Source: DASWIV01 sp036397475 (GTDB taxonomy: Bacteria > JAJVIF01 > JAPKYR01). Taken from it: a stretch of 13,272 bases of DNA. A model generated the notes under the pieces. The model searched no databases and was not told the DNA's origin. It worked only from the letters and a program-made list of their open reading frames with translations. The stretch covers positions 1 to 13,272 of the forward strand of contig DASWIV010000300.1 of assembly GCA_036397475.1 (NCBI GenBank). Direction: 5' to 3'. Shown one piece after another: positions 1 through 7,292 of this stretch; the stretch's first letter is position 1; every line of letters starts with the position of its first letter. Position numbers and translations under genes: made by a program.

Positions 1-2096
1 AAGCCAAGGCATTTACACGGGATGAACTTCGTGAAGTACGTGTCGGGGATTACATGGTCCACGTACATTTCGGGATCGGCGTATTCCAGGGAATTGTCCA
101 GCAGATAGGCCAGGAGGGAAGCCTGCGGGATTATATCCTTCTCGAGTACGCGCAGAACGACAAACTGTACGTTCCGGTGGAGCAGATCGATCAACTCTAT
201 CGATATACTTCAGCCGAAGGAGCAGCGCCATCGATCAACCGGCTTGGCAGCAGCGACTGGGACAGGCTCAAGAGGAAAGTTAAAAAGAACTTGGTCAGGA
301 TCGCCGAAGATCTGCTCAAGCTGTACAGGACCAGGATGGAAATCGCGGGTTATCAATTTTCCGCCGATACGGTCTGGCAGAAGGAAGTCGAGGATAAATT
401 TGAGTACCAGGAAACCCCGGGGCAGTTGAGGTCGCTGGACGATTTGAAGTCGGACATGGAATCGCATAAGCCGATGGACCGGTTGATATGCGCGGAAGTC
501 GGATACGGCAAAACCGAACTTGCCGTGCGTGCCGCGTTGAAGGCTGTTCTGGACGGAAAACAGGTCGCGGTACTGGTCCCGACAACAATTCTCGCCCAGC
601 AGCATTTTCTCACATTTAAAAATCGACTGAAAAGCCTGCCGGTTTCTGTCGGATTATTATCAAGATTCCGCAGCCGCAAGGAACAGAAAGAAACCCTTGC
701 TGATCTTAAACAGGGAAAACTGGATATCCTGATAGGTACGCACCGGATTCTGTCGAAAGATGTTCTGTTCAATAATCTTGGATTGCTGGTGGTTGATGAG
801 GAGCAGAAGTTTGGAGTACGCCACAAGGAAAAAATTAAGTTCCTGAAAGAGAATATCGATGTCCTGACCCTGACCGCCACTCCGATCCCGAGAACATTAT
901 ATATGTCGCTGATTGGATTGAGGGATATCAGCATTATCGATACTCCTCCGCCTGATCGCCTTCCAATTAGAACTTATGTTAAGAGATGGAATCCCCACCT
1001 TGTAAAAACTGCGATTCAGACTGAACTGGCACGAAAAGGCCAGGTTTATTACCTGCATAATCGTGTTGAAACAATTCACGGCGCGGCGAAACGGCTGCAG
1101 GAAGTCGCGCCTGACGCGAAGATCGCTGTCGCGCACGGGCAGATGGAAGAGACACAACTCGAGAAGGTCATGATGGAATTCATGGCAGGCGAGCACGATG
1201 TCCTGGTCTGCACGACAATAATCGAAAATGGACTGGACATATCCAGTGTAAATACCCTGATAGTCGAGGAAGCTCAAAACTTCGGGCTTGCCCAGTTACA
1301 CCAGATCAGGGGGCGGGTCGGACGCAGCGATGAACAGGCATACGCGTACTTCCTGTTCCCGCCGACAAAATCCATCTCCGGTCTGGCGGCTAAACGGCTC
1401 GAAGCGCTTGCAAGTTTCAGCCATCTCGGCGCGGGATATGAAATCGCCAAGCGTGACCTGGAGCTCAGGGGAGCTGGAAATATTCTCGGTCCGGAACAGC
1501 ATGGTTTTGTCAATCAGCTCGGATTCGATCTGTACGCCAAGGTGTTGTCCGAGACCATCGACCAGGTACGTGACGGCGATATCGATTATGACAATATCGG
1601 AACAAAGGGCCAGGCGGACTGCACCCTGAAGATCCCGATCGACGCGAGAATTCCAACCGATTACCTCCTTGACCAGTCTGAAAGATATGCGCTGTACAGG
1701 AGATTATCTGAAGCGTCCACAATTGAGGAAATCGAATCGCTCAGAATCGAAATTCGGGACCGGTTCGGAACCCTTCCGGACGAGACCGATAATCTGCTGG
1801 ACGTAATGATCCTGCGGCTGCGTGCGATGTCGTGCGGGGTGTCGTCGATCACCTTTGACAGGATCAAGAAGCATATCGAGGTATATTTCCAGTACGCCAT
1901 GCATTCCGACCGAAAATGGAAACGAATAGGCGACCTGGTGGCGAAATCCAGGTTAAAGCCTCATCCGCGCGGATTTGTAATCCCGACCACCGGCGATCCG
2001 TCGAATGTACTTAAACAGGTTAATTACATAATCGGGGAGCTTGAAAAAATCTGCCAGTCAATAGCTAAACCAATCGATACAGGAGCCCGGACATAA
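1..2096 (+). CDS. mfd: Transcription-repair coupling factor Mfd, C-terminal part (5' end outside window)
   Basis: Mfd is a DNA translocase that releases RNA polymerase stalled at lesions and recruits UvrA. The reading frame is open from base 3 with no start needed, so the gene begins upstream; an ATG at 54 is internal. Order seen: RNA-polymerase-interacting (CarD-like) module with GDYMVHVHFGIGVFQGI near 45-95; helicase motif I AEVGYGKT at 492-515 (usual form GDVGFGKT); Walker B DEEQ at 795-806; motif III TATPIPRT at 873-896; motif VI QIRGRVGR at 1302-1325; the translocation (TRG) motif around RGAGNILG at 1467-1490; then the C-terminal D7 region to the TAA stop. The N-terminal UvrB-homology part lies outside the window. 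The frame is intact and all motor motifs are present, so the motor should be functional. A gap of about 100 bp separates it from the SurA-like genes. Family identity is very secure. Confidence 0.97.
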   Translation, partial: AKAFTRDELREVRVGDYMVHVHFGIGVFQGIVQQIGQEGSLRDYILLEYAQNDKLYVPVEQIDQLYRYTSAEGAAPSINRLGSSDWDRLKRKVKKNLVRIAEDLLKLYRTRMEIAGYQFSADTVWQKEVEDKFEYQETPGQLRSLDDLKSDMESHKPMDRLICAEVGYGKTELAVRAALKAVLDGKQVAVLVPTTILAQQHFLTFKNRLKSLPVSVGLLSRFRSRKEQKETLADLKQGKLDILIGTHRILSKDVLFNNLGLLVVDEEQKFGVRHKEKIKFLKENIDVLTLTATPIPRTLYMSLIGLRDISIIDTPPPDRLPIRTYVKRWNPHLVKTAIQTELARKGQVYYLHNRVETIHGAAKRLQEVAPDAKIAVAHGQMEETQLEKVMMEFMAGEHDVLVCTTIIENGLDISSVNTLIVEEAQNFGLAQLHQIRGRVGRSDEQAYAYFLFPPTKSISGLAAKRLEALASFSHLGAGYEIAKRDLELRGAGNILGPEQHGFVNQLGFDLYAKVLSETIDQVRDGDIDYDNIGTKGQADCTLKIPIDARIPTDYLLDQSERYALYRRLSEASTIEEIESLRIEIRDRFGTLPDETDNLLDVMILRLRAMSCGVSSITFDRIKKHIEVYFQYAMHSDRKWKRIGDLVAKSRLKPHPRGFVIPTTGDPSNVLKQVNYIIGELEKICQSIAKPIDTGART

Positions 2097-2110
2097 ATAA
2101 TTTCCCAGGG

Positions 2111-2139
2111 TTACCTTTACCGGTTGATTGATGTATGAT
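2111..2139 (+). promoter_or_regulatory. Candidate sigma-70 promoter for the SurA-like gene pair
   Basis: A TATGAT hexamer at 2134-2139 (5/6 to TATAAT) is preceded at 17 bp by TTACCT at 2111-2116 (3/6 to TTGACA). It lies in the mfd downstream spacer, 61 bp before the preferred start of the next gene. The -35 match is weak, and read-through from mfd is an equally good explanation. Confidence 0.3.
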
Positions 2140-2186
2140 ACAGGGCTTGTAACATTGTTAGAAGTTTCACACACGTTAAAACTCGT

Positions 2187-2192
2187 AAAGGA
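2187..2192 (+). promoter_or_regulatory. Ribosome binding site that decides the start of the first SurA-like gene
   Basis: AAAGGA lies 8 nt before the ATG at 2201. The alternative in-frame ATG at 2192 overlaps this site and would have no Shine-Dalgarno. The same AAAGGA motif precedes the next gene (3032-3037). Confidence 0.6.
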
Positions 2193-2200
2193 TGAATTTA

Positions 2201-3007
2201 ATGAATAATGCAATGAAAAGTCTGCTGAGGGGATTACTTGGAATCGTTGTAGTTCTGGTCCTCAGCACCCTGACACAGTGTACTGAAACTACGGCGGATT
2301 CGCCTGAGTCGCGACAGAACCTGGCCGGAGGATTAAGCGATCTTGTGGTGGCTACAGTCGGCGACACCAATATCACGGCAGCTGACATCATGAGCAACCT
2401 GGATACGTACCAGCTTGTGCATAATAAGCTGCTGACCGAAAATTTTATCGCGAAAAAAGCGGAATTGTCAGGGATCACCTTTACTGATGATGAACTCAGG
2501 GCGAAAATGGACGGGGAACTGGCAGCAAACGGAACTTCGTATGACGAATACCTGGAGCAGTCGTATCCCGATATCGTACCGATGCGGTTACGCATCAGGC
2601 ATTTTCAGAATCAATTCAAGATCAATTCGTTCTACGAAGAATTGATGAAGATCCAGTACATCGAAGAGGTTGGGATGCCGACGGAAGAGCAAATTGCAGA
2701 TAAATATGAAAATGAGACATGGATCAAGGACCAGATGGGAATGCAGCTTGGAATTCCGTCGGACCAGGTAACCATGGAACAGGCCCACGACCTTATCATC
2801 ACCGCGTTTGTACGTGAATGGCAGGGCTTTGATTTCGAGTCATTACTTGAACAATGGAAAACGGACATCGGCTTCGAGGTTTACCTGAATGAGATTAACG
2901 GTGTGAACGAGTTGGAATCAATAGAAGTTCCGGAAATTCCAGCCGCTGAAGATGAGCATAGAGAAGCGGAGATGGAAGAAGCGCCGGAGGGGTCTGAAGG
3001 CCATTAA
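2201..3007 (+). CDS. SurA N-domain-like exported chaperone, parvulin domain absent
   Basis: About 268 residues from the ATG at 2201. The N-terminus has basic residues, a hydrophobic stretch (about 8-22) and Cys27 in the context LTQC. This resembles a lipobox, but Gln at -1 is off consensus, so lipoprotein or cleaved signal peptide are both possible. Residues about 47-150 match the SurA/PpiC N-terminal pattern: VVATVGDTNITAADI corresponds to the usual 'VVAxVNGxxIT', followed by helices with GITFTDDELRAKM and later PTEEQIADKYE. The parvulin (rotamase) domain that normally follows is missing; the chain goes straight to a SurA-like C-terminal strand (DIGFEVYLNE) and an acidic tail ending in His. 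Expected role: holding or folding envelope proteins outside the cytoplasm, as a chaperone without isomerase activity. It probably forms an operon with the similarly sized next gene, 41 bp downstream. The fold call comes from the sequence pattern only. Confidence 0.7.
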   Translation: MNNAMKSLLRGLLGIVVVLVLSTLTQCTETTADSPESRQNLAGGLSDLVVATVGDTNITAADIMSNLDTYQLVHNKLLTENFIAKKAELSGITFTDDELRAKMDGELAANGTSYDEYLEQSYPDIVPMRLRIRHFQNQFKINSFYEELMKIQYIEEVGMPTEEQIADKYENETWIKDQMGMQLGIPSDQVTMEQAHDLIITAFVREWQGFDFESLLEQWKTDIGFEVYLNEINGVNELESIEVPEIPAAEDEHREAEMEEAPEGSEGH

Positions 3008-3048
3008 GAGCGTAAGAATTAGCACTTAAATAAAGGAATGATGAGATA

Positions 3049-3864
3049 ATGGATCCCAGGAAAAGTGTAAGAGATGTAATAATAATTGTTCTGATTATTG
3101 TAATCGGAGTGTTATTTTTCCAATCGAAAAGATCCGGTCCTGCCAGCGGACCTGCCGCAGATCCCCACGATGGCCATGACCATTCGCAGGACGATCAGAT
3201 GGCAATGCCGGCTCATGGCGGACTCCAGCATGTACTGTCCGATGGCGATACCCTGTTCAAACTGGGCGATTACACTGTAGGACAGGACTGGTTTGATGAA
3301 ACCGTTGAATCGAACAGAGCCAGGTATGCCAGTGAAGGGATGGAAATGGACGAGGATGTAGCTGTCCAGATGGCGAGAATTGACGCGATGAACCGCGCAT
3401 GTTCCGAATTAACGGTGCGGAGTCTCGCGGATGAAAAAGGCATTACAATCGATGAGGATTTAATAAATCAGCAGGAAGTGAACCTTCGTGAAGATGAAGC
3501 CGCGATGCAGACCATGGAAGACATGGGGCTCTCGATGAAGCGACTTCGATATTCCTGGGAAATGGACCAGATAGAGCCTCTCTTACTTGAGCAGGTTGTT
3601 GCCATAATGCAGATGACGCCGGAAGATATGGGTGCTGAGCAGGCATACGTATCGTTTATAAGAACGAAAGCCATGCGGAATGACTATGAATTTATCGATC
3701 CGGAAATGGAAGAGTTATTCAATGAGACGGCAGCGGCGATGGAATCGGATGGCATGACTGCTCCACACGGAGAAATGCAGGCTCCACATGGCGACATGGG
3801 CGGGGCTGGATCGGAAGAGACAGAGACATCGGATGAGCAAGGGGCGGAAGACACGGAAATGTGA
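3049..3864 (+). CDS. Membrane-anchored, His-rich SurA-like protein (paralogue of the preceding gene)
   Basis: 271 residues. One N-terminal membrane segment (about 9-24, Ile/Val-rich) follows a short basic start, so the rest should face the periplasm. Next comes a low-complexity His/Asp segment with H40, H43, H45 and H56. A SurA_N-like helical core follows, about 70-215 (LFKLGDYTVGQDWFDETV, then helices containing LADEKGITIDEDLI and MGLSMKRLRYSWEMD). The tail is acidic, with two APHG units (residues 238-241 and 245-248) and an end rich in Glu. No parvulin domain is present. The start ATG has AAAGGA at 3032-3037, 11 nt upstream. It resembles the upstream protein in size and layout but differs in having a membrane anchor rather than a Cys-type signal. 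The His-rich parts could bind metal; that is inference. Its real function is unknown, and SurA-like folding activity is the best guess. Confidence 0.65.
   Translation: MDPRKSVRDVIIIVLIIVIGVLFFQSKRSGPASGPAADPHDGHDHSQDDQMAMPAHGGLQHVLSDGDTLFKLGDYTVGQDWFDETVESNRARYASEGMEMDEDVAVQMARIDAMNRACSELTVRSLADEKGITIDEDLINQQEVNLREDEAAMQTMEDMGLSMKRLRYSWEMDQIEPLLLEQVVAIMQMTPEDMGAEQAYVSFIRTKAMRNDYEFIDPEMEELFNETAAAMESDGMTAPHGEMQAPHGDMGGAGSEETETSDEQGAEDTEM
3760..3798 (+). repeat. In-gene tandem repeat encoding two APHGxM units
   Basis: Two 18-bp units (3760-3777 and 3781-3798), separated by one CAG codon, encode APHGEM and APHGDM. A related PAHGG unit is encoded near 3208-3222. The units differ at several third positions, so the duplication is not recent or the protein sequence is under selection. 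Confidence 0.7.
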
Positions 3865-3882
3865 CGTGGTTACCACGGTTTT
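3865..3882 (+). terminator. Weak hairpin after the SurA-like pair
   Basis: CGTGG (3865-3869), loop TTA, CCACG (3873-3877), then GTTTT, directly after the TGA stop. The stem is only 5 bp and the T run is short, so termination would be partial at best. Confidence 0.3.
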
Positions 3883-3965
3883 CGGATATTCTTTACAATC
3901 AATTGACTGAAGATTCTTGGCTGCCATGAGGCGGTTGCCACGTTATTTATTGATTAGAAAGCGAC

Positions 3966-3970
3966 AGGAG
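3966..3970 (+). promoter_or_regulatory. ppdK: Ribosome binding site that decides the ppdK start
   Basis: AGGAG lies 9 nt before the GTG at 3980. The earlier in-frame starts, TTG 3917 and ATG 3926, have no such site and would add a basic extension not expected for pyruvate phosphate dikinase. Confidence 0.7.
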
Positions 3971-3979
3971 AAAATAGAA

Positions 3980-6664
3980 GTGGCTGCCAGAGACAAATGG
4001 GTCTACCTTCCCAGCGAAGGCAATAGAAATATGAAGGACCTCCTCGGAGGCAAAGGGGCGAATTTATCCGAGATGTGGAACATGGGACTCCCTATCCCGC
4101 CGTTCTTTGTCGCCTCCACAGAGGGATGCGTCTATTACATGAAGAACCGGAAAATGCCTCCCGGGCTGGAAAAGCAGGTAAAGGAAGGGCTGGATTTTCT
4201 GTCTCAGAATATGGGCAAGACTTTCGGCGACGAGAGTAATCCTCTTCTTCTTTCGGTACGGTCCGGGGCGAAATTTTCCATGCCGGGAATGATGGACACG
4301 GTATTGAATGTCGGCCTGAACAAAAAAATTCTCGATGGGTTAATTAATAAAACGGGCAATGAAAAATTCGCTAGGGACTGCTACAGGCGCCTGCTCCAGA
4401 TGTACGGCGAGGTCGTGCTGGGTGTCGACAAGGATAGTTTCGATCACTCGCTCGACAGGAAAAAGAAAAAATACAAGGTGACCCAGGATCCCGAACTTCC
4501 TGCCAGGGCGCTCAGGGAACTCGGTGACGAATACGAAAAAGCGCTGAAAGCCGCGAATGTGCAGATACCGTCCGACCCGTTCGAGCAGCTTATGCTTGGT
4601 ATCGAGGCTGTATTCAAGAGCTGGAACACCGAACGCGCGGTTGCTTACAGGAATGTAAACCGAATTTCGCACTATCTTGGAACAGCTGTAAACTGCCAGG
4701 CGATGGCGTTCGGAAATATCGACGAGAATTCCGGATCGGGCGTCATGTTTACCAGGAATCCGTCGAGCGGTGAGAAGGAGCTCTACGGCGAGCTTCTGTT
4801 CAAGGCACAGGGTGAGGAAGTGGTCGCGGGAACGAGGACGCCGCTTCGCCTCAAAGACCTCAAATCGCAGAAGCCCGAGCTGTATGAACAGCTTGCGTCG
4901 CTTGCGAAAAAACTCGAAAAACATTACGGCGACATGCAGGACATGGAATTCACGTTCGAGTCGGGACGCCTGTTCATCCTGCAGACCCGGAACGGCAAAA
5001 GGACAGGGCCGGCTGCAGTGCGGGTAGCGTCCGATATGGTGGATGAAAAACTGATCACGCCAATAGACGCTGTACGGCAGGTCGATCCGAATCTGCTGGT
5101 TCAGTGCCTCCTTCCAAATATAAAGCCTGGCCAGAATTATAAAAGCAAGGTTCTCGGCAAGGGATTAAACGCATCGCCGGGAGCCGCGTCGGGGCAGGTA
5201 ATTTTCTCAACGCAAAAGGTAATGGAACTGATTGCGCAGGCTGAGAAGAGCAAAAAACATGACCTGCCACGCCTGATCCTTGTCAGGAACGAAACTAATC
5301 CCGATGATTTTCCCGGCATGAACGCTTCGGCAGGAATTCTGACGTCACAGGGCGGAATGACGTCGCACGCCGCTGTAGTAGCTCGGCAAATGGGAAGGCC
5401 CTGTGTCGCGGGGTGCTCAGACGCGAAAGTTAACGAGAAGAAAAAGGTACTCGAGATCGGTGGAAAGAAATTCAGGGAAGAGGATATGATCACCATCGAC
5501 GGGTCTGAAGGGCTTGTAATAGATGGTGAACTCGAGCTTGTCAGAAGTCCGGAACCCGGGAAATATTTCGAGCGAGTCATGGACTGGGCGGACAAATTCA
5601 AGAGGCTCGGCGTACGGGCGAACGCTGATAAGGAAGAGGAAGCGTCGCTTGCGAGGAAACTTGGTGCGCGAGGAATCGGTTTATGCAGGACAGAGCACCA
5701 GTTCGGCGGCGAGCGGAAAATGATGGTCGCTGAACTGATATTGATCCTGATGTCCGAGAATCCCACAAAAGAGCAGCTTAAACGAAAAAGCGATCTCCTG
5801 GATGATTTACTGGTTGCACAGCGGAAGGATTTCAAGGGTGTCCTGAGCGCGATGGACGGCCTTCCGACAACAATCAGATTGATCGATCCTCCGTTCCATG
5901 AATTCCTGCCTACTGAGGATGAAGTGAAGGAACTCAGGAAGAATGCGAAGTCGAAAAAAGAGCGGGTGCAATATAATGACATGCTCACACTTCGGCACGA
6001 GATCCATGAAGCCAATCCTATGCTCGGGCTCAGGGGATGCAGGCTCGGAATTTTGTTCCCGATCATTAATGAAATACAGGTACGCGCGATTTTCGAGGCT
6101 GCATGTGATTTGAAAAAGAAAGGCAAAAAGCCTCATCCTGAAATTATGATACCCCTTACAATGGAGATCGCCGAGTTGAGGTTCCTCGAGCCTGTAGTGC
6201 GCACCACTGCCGAGAAAGTAATGAAAGAGAAGGATATACAGGTTCCTTACCTGTTCGGGACAATGATCGAGATCCCTCGTGCCGCGCTTACAGCCAATGA
6301 GATAGCCGAAACGGCGGAGTTCTTCAGTTTCGGGACAAACGACCTGACACAGACCGTATGGGGATTGTCGCGCGACGATACCGCCAATATGCTGAAGGAA
6401 TATGTGGCTAAGGGAATAATCCCGGTCGATCCATTTGAGGTTCTGGATCAGAAGGGTGTCGGCGGATTGATGAAGTTTGCGATTGAGAATTCGAGGAAGA
6501 CGCGTCCGAAGATCAAACTTGGCATCTGCGGAGAGCATGGCGGCGAGCCTGAAAGTGTGGCGTTCTGCCACAGGATAGGCCTGGATTATGTCAGTTGTTC
6601 GACGTACCGGGTTCCTGGTGCACGTCTCGCCGCGGCGCAGGCGGCATTGTCGGACGGGAAGTAA
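3980..6664 (+). CDS. ppdK: Pyruvate, phosphate dikinase (PPDK), GTG start
   Basis: This cytoplasmic enzyme interconverts pyruvate + ATP + Pi and PEP + AMP + PPi. From GTG 3980 it has 894 residues, within the usual range (about 870-900). The N-terminal ATP-grasp part opens with WVYLPSEGN and MKDLLGGKGANLSEM, then SVRSGAKFSMPGMMDTVLN and FTRNPSSGEKELYGE. The swivelling phosphohistidine domain has GGMTSHAAVVARQMGRPC with catalytic His463. The C-terminal PEP/pyruvate barrel has GIGLCRTEH, LRGCRLGILFP, FSFGTNDLTQTVWGLSRDD and GICGEHGGEP with catalytic Cys850. All key residues are present and the frame is intact. In a heterotroph it may serve PPi-linked glycolysis or gluconeogenesis; the direction cannot be read from sequence. 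The usual PPDK regulatory protein gene is not in the window. Upstream in-frame starts at 3917 and 3926 are possible but less likely. Confidence 0.97.
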   Translation: MAARDKWVYLPSEGNRNMKDLLGGKGANLSEMWNMGLPIPPFFVASTEGCVYYMKNRKMPPGLEKQVKEGLDFLSQNMGKTFGDESNPLLLSVRSGAKFSMPGMMDTVLNVGLNKKILDGLINKTGNEKFARDCYRRLLQMYGEVVLGVDKDSFDHSLDRKKKKYKVTQDPELPARALRELGDEYEKALKAANVQIPSDPFEQLMLGIEAVFKSWNTERAVAYRNVNRISHYLGTAVNCQAMAFGNIDENSGSGVMFTRNPSSGEKELYGELLFKAQGEEVVAGTRTPLRLKDLKSQKPELYEQLASLAKKLEKHYGDMQDMEFTFESGRLFILQTRNGKRTGPAAVRVASDMVDEKLITPIDAVRQVDPNLLVQCLLPNIKPGQNYKSKVLGKGLNASPGAASGQVIFSTQKVMELIAQAEKSKKHDLPRLILVRNETNPDDFPGMNASAGILTSQGGMTSHAAVVARQMGRPCVAGCSDAKVNEKKKVLEIGGKKFREEDMITIDGSEGLVIDGELELVRSPEPGKYFERVMDWADKFKRLGVRANADKEEEASLARKLGARGIGLCRTEHQFGGERKMMVAELILILMSENPTKEQLKRKSDLLDDLLVAQRKDFKGVLSAMDGLPTTIRLIDPPFHEFLPTEDEVKELRKNAKSKKERVQYNDMLTLRHEIHEANPMLGLRGCRLGILFPIINEIQVRAIFEAACDLKKKGKKPHPEIMIPLTMEIAELRFLEPVVRTTAEKVMKEKDIQVPYLFGTMIEIPRAALTANEIAETAEFFSFGTNDLTQTVWGLSRDDTANMLKEYVAKGIIPVDPFEVLDQKGVGGLMKFAIENSRKTRPKIKLGICGEHGGEPESVAFCHRIGLDYVSCSTYRVPGARLAAAQAALSDGK

Positions 6665-6692
6665 TAACTCCAATCTGCCATTGAATCATGGA

Positions 6693-6708
6693 CCATGCGC
6701 ACGCATGG
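6693..6708. repeat. Near-perfect palindrome CCATGCG-CA-CGCATGG
   Basis: 7-bp arms around CA, 29 bp after the ppdK stop. With a 2-nt centre it is a poor RNA hairpin, and no T run follows, so it looks more like a dimeric protein-binding site than a terminator. Confidence 0.5.
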
Positions 6709-6712
6709 CCTA

Positions 6713-6736
6713 ATGATCCGATAATTATTCGATCAT
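6713..6736. repeat. 24-bp imperfect palindrome upstream of mreD
   Basis: ATGATC (6713-6718) mirrors GATCAT (6731-6736) around the perfect palindrome ATAATTAT (6721-6728), with only the CG/TC pairs mismatched. It sits just upstream of the proposed -10 box, where a repressor or activator site would be expected. Confidence 0.5.
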
Positions 6737-6746
6737 GAATTAGTGC

Positions 6747-6752
6747 TATCAT
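6747..6752 (+). promoter_or_regulatory. Candidate -10 box of mreD (leaderless layout)
   Basis: TATCAT (5/6 to TATAAT) ends 9 nt before the mreD ATG. Transcription would start at or next to the start codon, and the spacer contains no Shine-Dalgarno (ATATCCCCCAC). No convincing -35 is visible. Confidence 0.4.
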
Positions 6753-6761
6753 ATCCCCCAC

Positions 6762-7286
6762 ATGAAAATCCGGTGGATCGTATATGTGCTTGTCGGGCTT
6801 CTGGTTGTCGTCTACGGCGACATGCTGAATCAGTCGATGGACACACACTTTGACTACGCGTGGCTCATCATTGCGGCGGCGGCGTTCGCGTTTCCTCCTG
6901 AAATAGCGGGATTCGCCGGACTCCTGTTCGGACTTACACTCGACGGCATCTCCGGCGGGGGCACGATGGTCTATACAATATCCTATGGTGGAATCGGCGC
7001 TCTCCTCGTCATCATCCGTAAGACTTTTTTCTTTGAGGGAATAATCGCCGGATGGCTGTCCGCGATTGTCGGGGCTGAAGTCCTGTGGTTGTTTATTGTT
7101 CTGCTATCAAAAGCTGTCAGACTCCTTGGTGTGGCGGTAGCTCAGCCGGGATTGATTTCCCCGTTTTTACTGTCGATAATTATCGGGTACCCGTTTGTAC
7201 ACCTCCTGACGCAGTGGGTGCTTCCGAAGCCATCGGAAGGAATTAAACGTTCCCGGTACGCGTCGGTGGACAAGACGCCGGGATAA
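6762..7286 (+). CDS. mreD: Rod shape-determining protein MreD
   Basis: A 174-residue, strongly hydrophobic protein; E. coli MreD is 162. About six membrane segments are visible (roughly 5-18, 33-45, 48-62, 67-85, 92-117, 131-153), with a short basic C-terminal tail. The stretch GLLFGLTLDGISGGGTMVY near 53-71 corresponds to the conserved MreD 'GLxxDxxSG' region. MreD is an inner-membrane member of the elongasome that supports lateral peptidoglycan synthesis together with MreC, MreB, RodA and PBP2. mrdA follows after 6 bp, which strongly supports the call because the two are commonly adjacent. mreB and mreC are not upstream; ppdK is. No Shine-Dalgarno precedes the ATG. The sequence family is weakly conserved, so context carries much of the call. 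Confidence 0.85.
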   Translation: MKIRWIVYVLVGLLVVVYGDMLNQSMDTHFDYAWLIIAAAAFAFPPEIAGFAGLLFGLTLDGISGGGTMVYTISYGGIGALLVIIRKTFFFEGIIAGWLSAIVGAEVLWLFIVLLSKAVRLLGVAVAQPGLISPFLLSIIIGYPFVHLLTQWVLPKPSEGIKRSRYASVDKTPG

Positions 7287-7292
7287 TTTCGC

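Noticed and set aside
3917..3979. N-terminal extension of ppdK from TTG 3917 or ATG 3926
   Set aside because: No Shine-Dalgarno precedes either, the added residues are basic and unlike the family, and the GTG at 3980 has AGGAG at good spacing.
5137..6126. Long minus-strand open frame (329 codons) opposite ppdK
   Set aside because: It is a mirror frame of a clear, fully conserved ppdK; its product is Ser/Arg-rich with no recognisable domain.
5807..6673. Second long minus-strand open frame (288 codons) opposite the ppdK 3' end
   Set aside because: Same reason: antisense shadow of the PEP-binding domain, with no family resemblance and no ribosome binding site of note.
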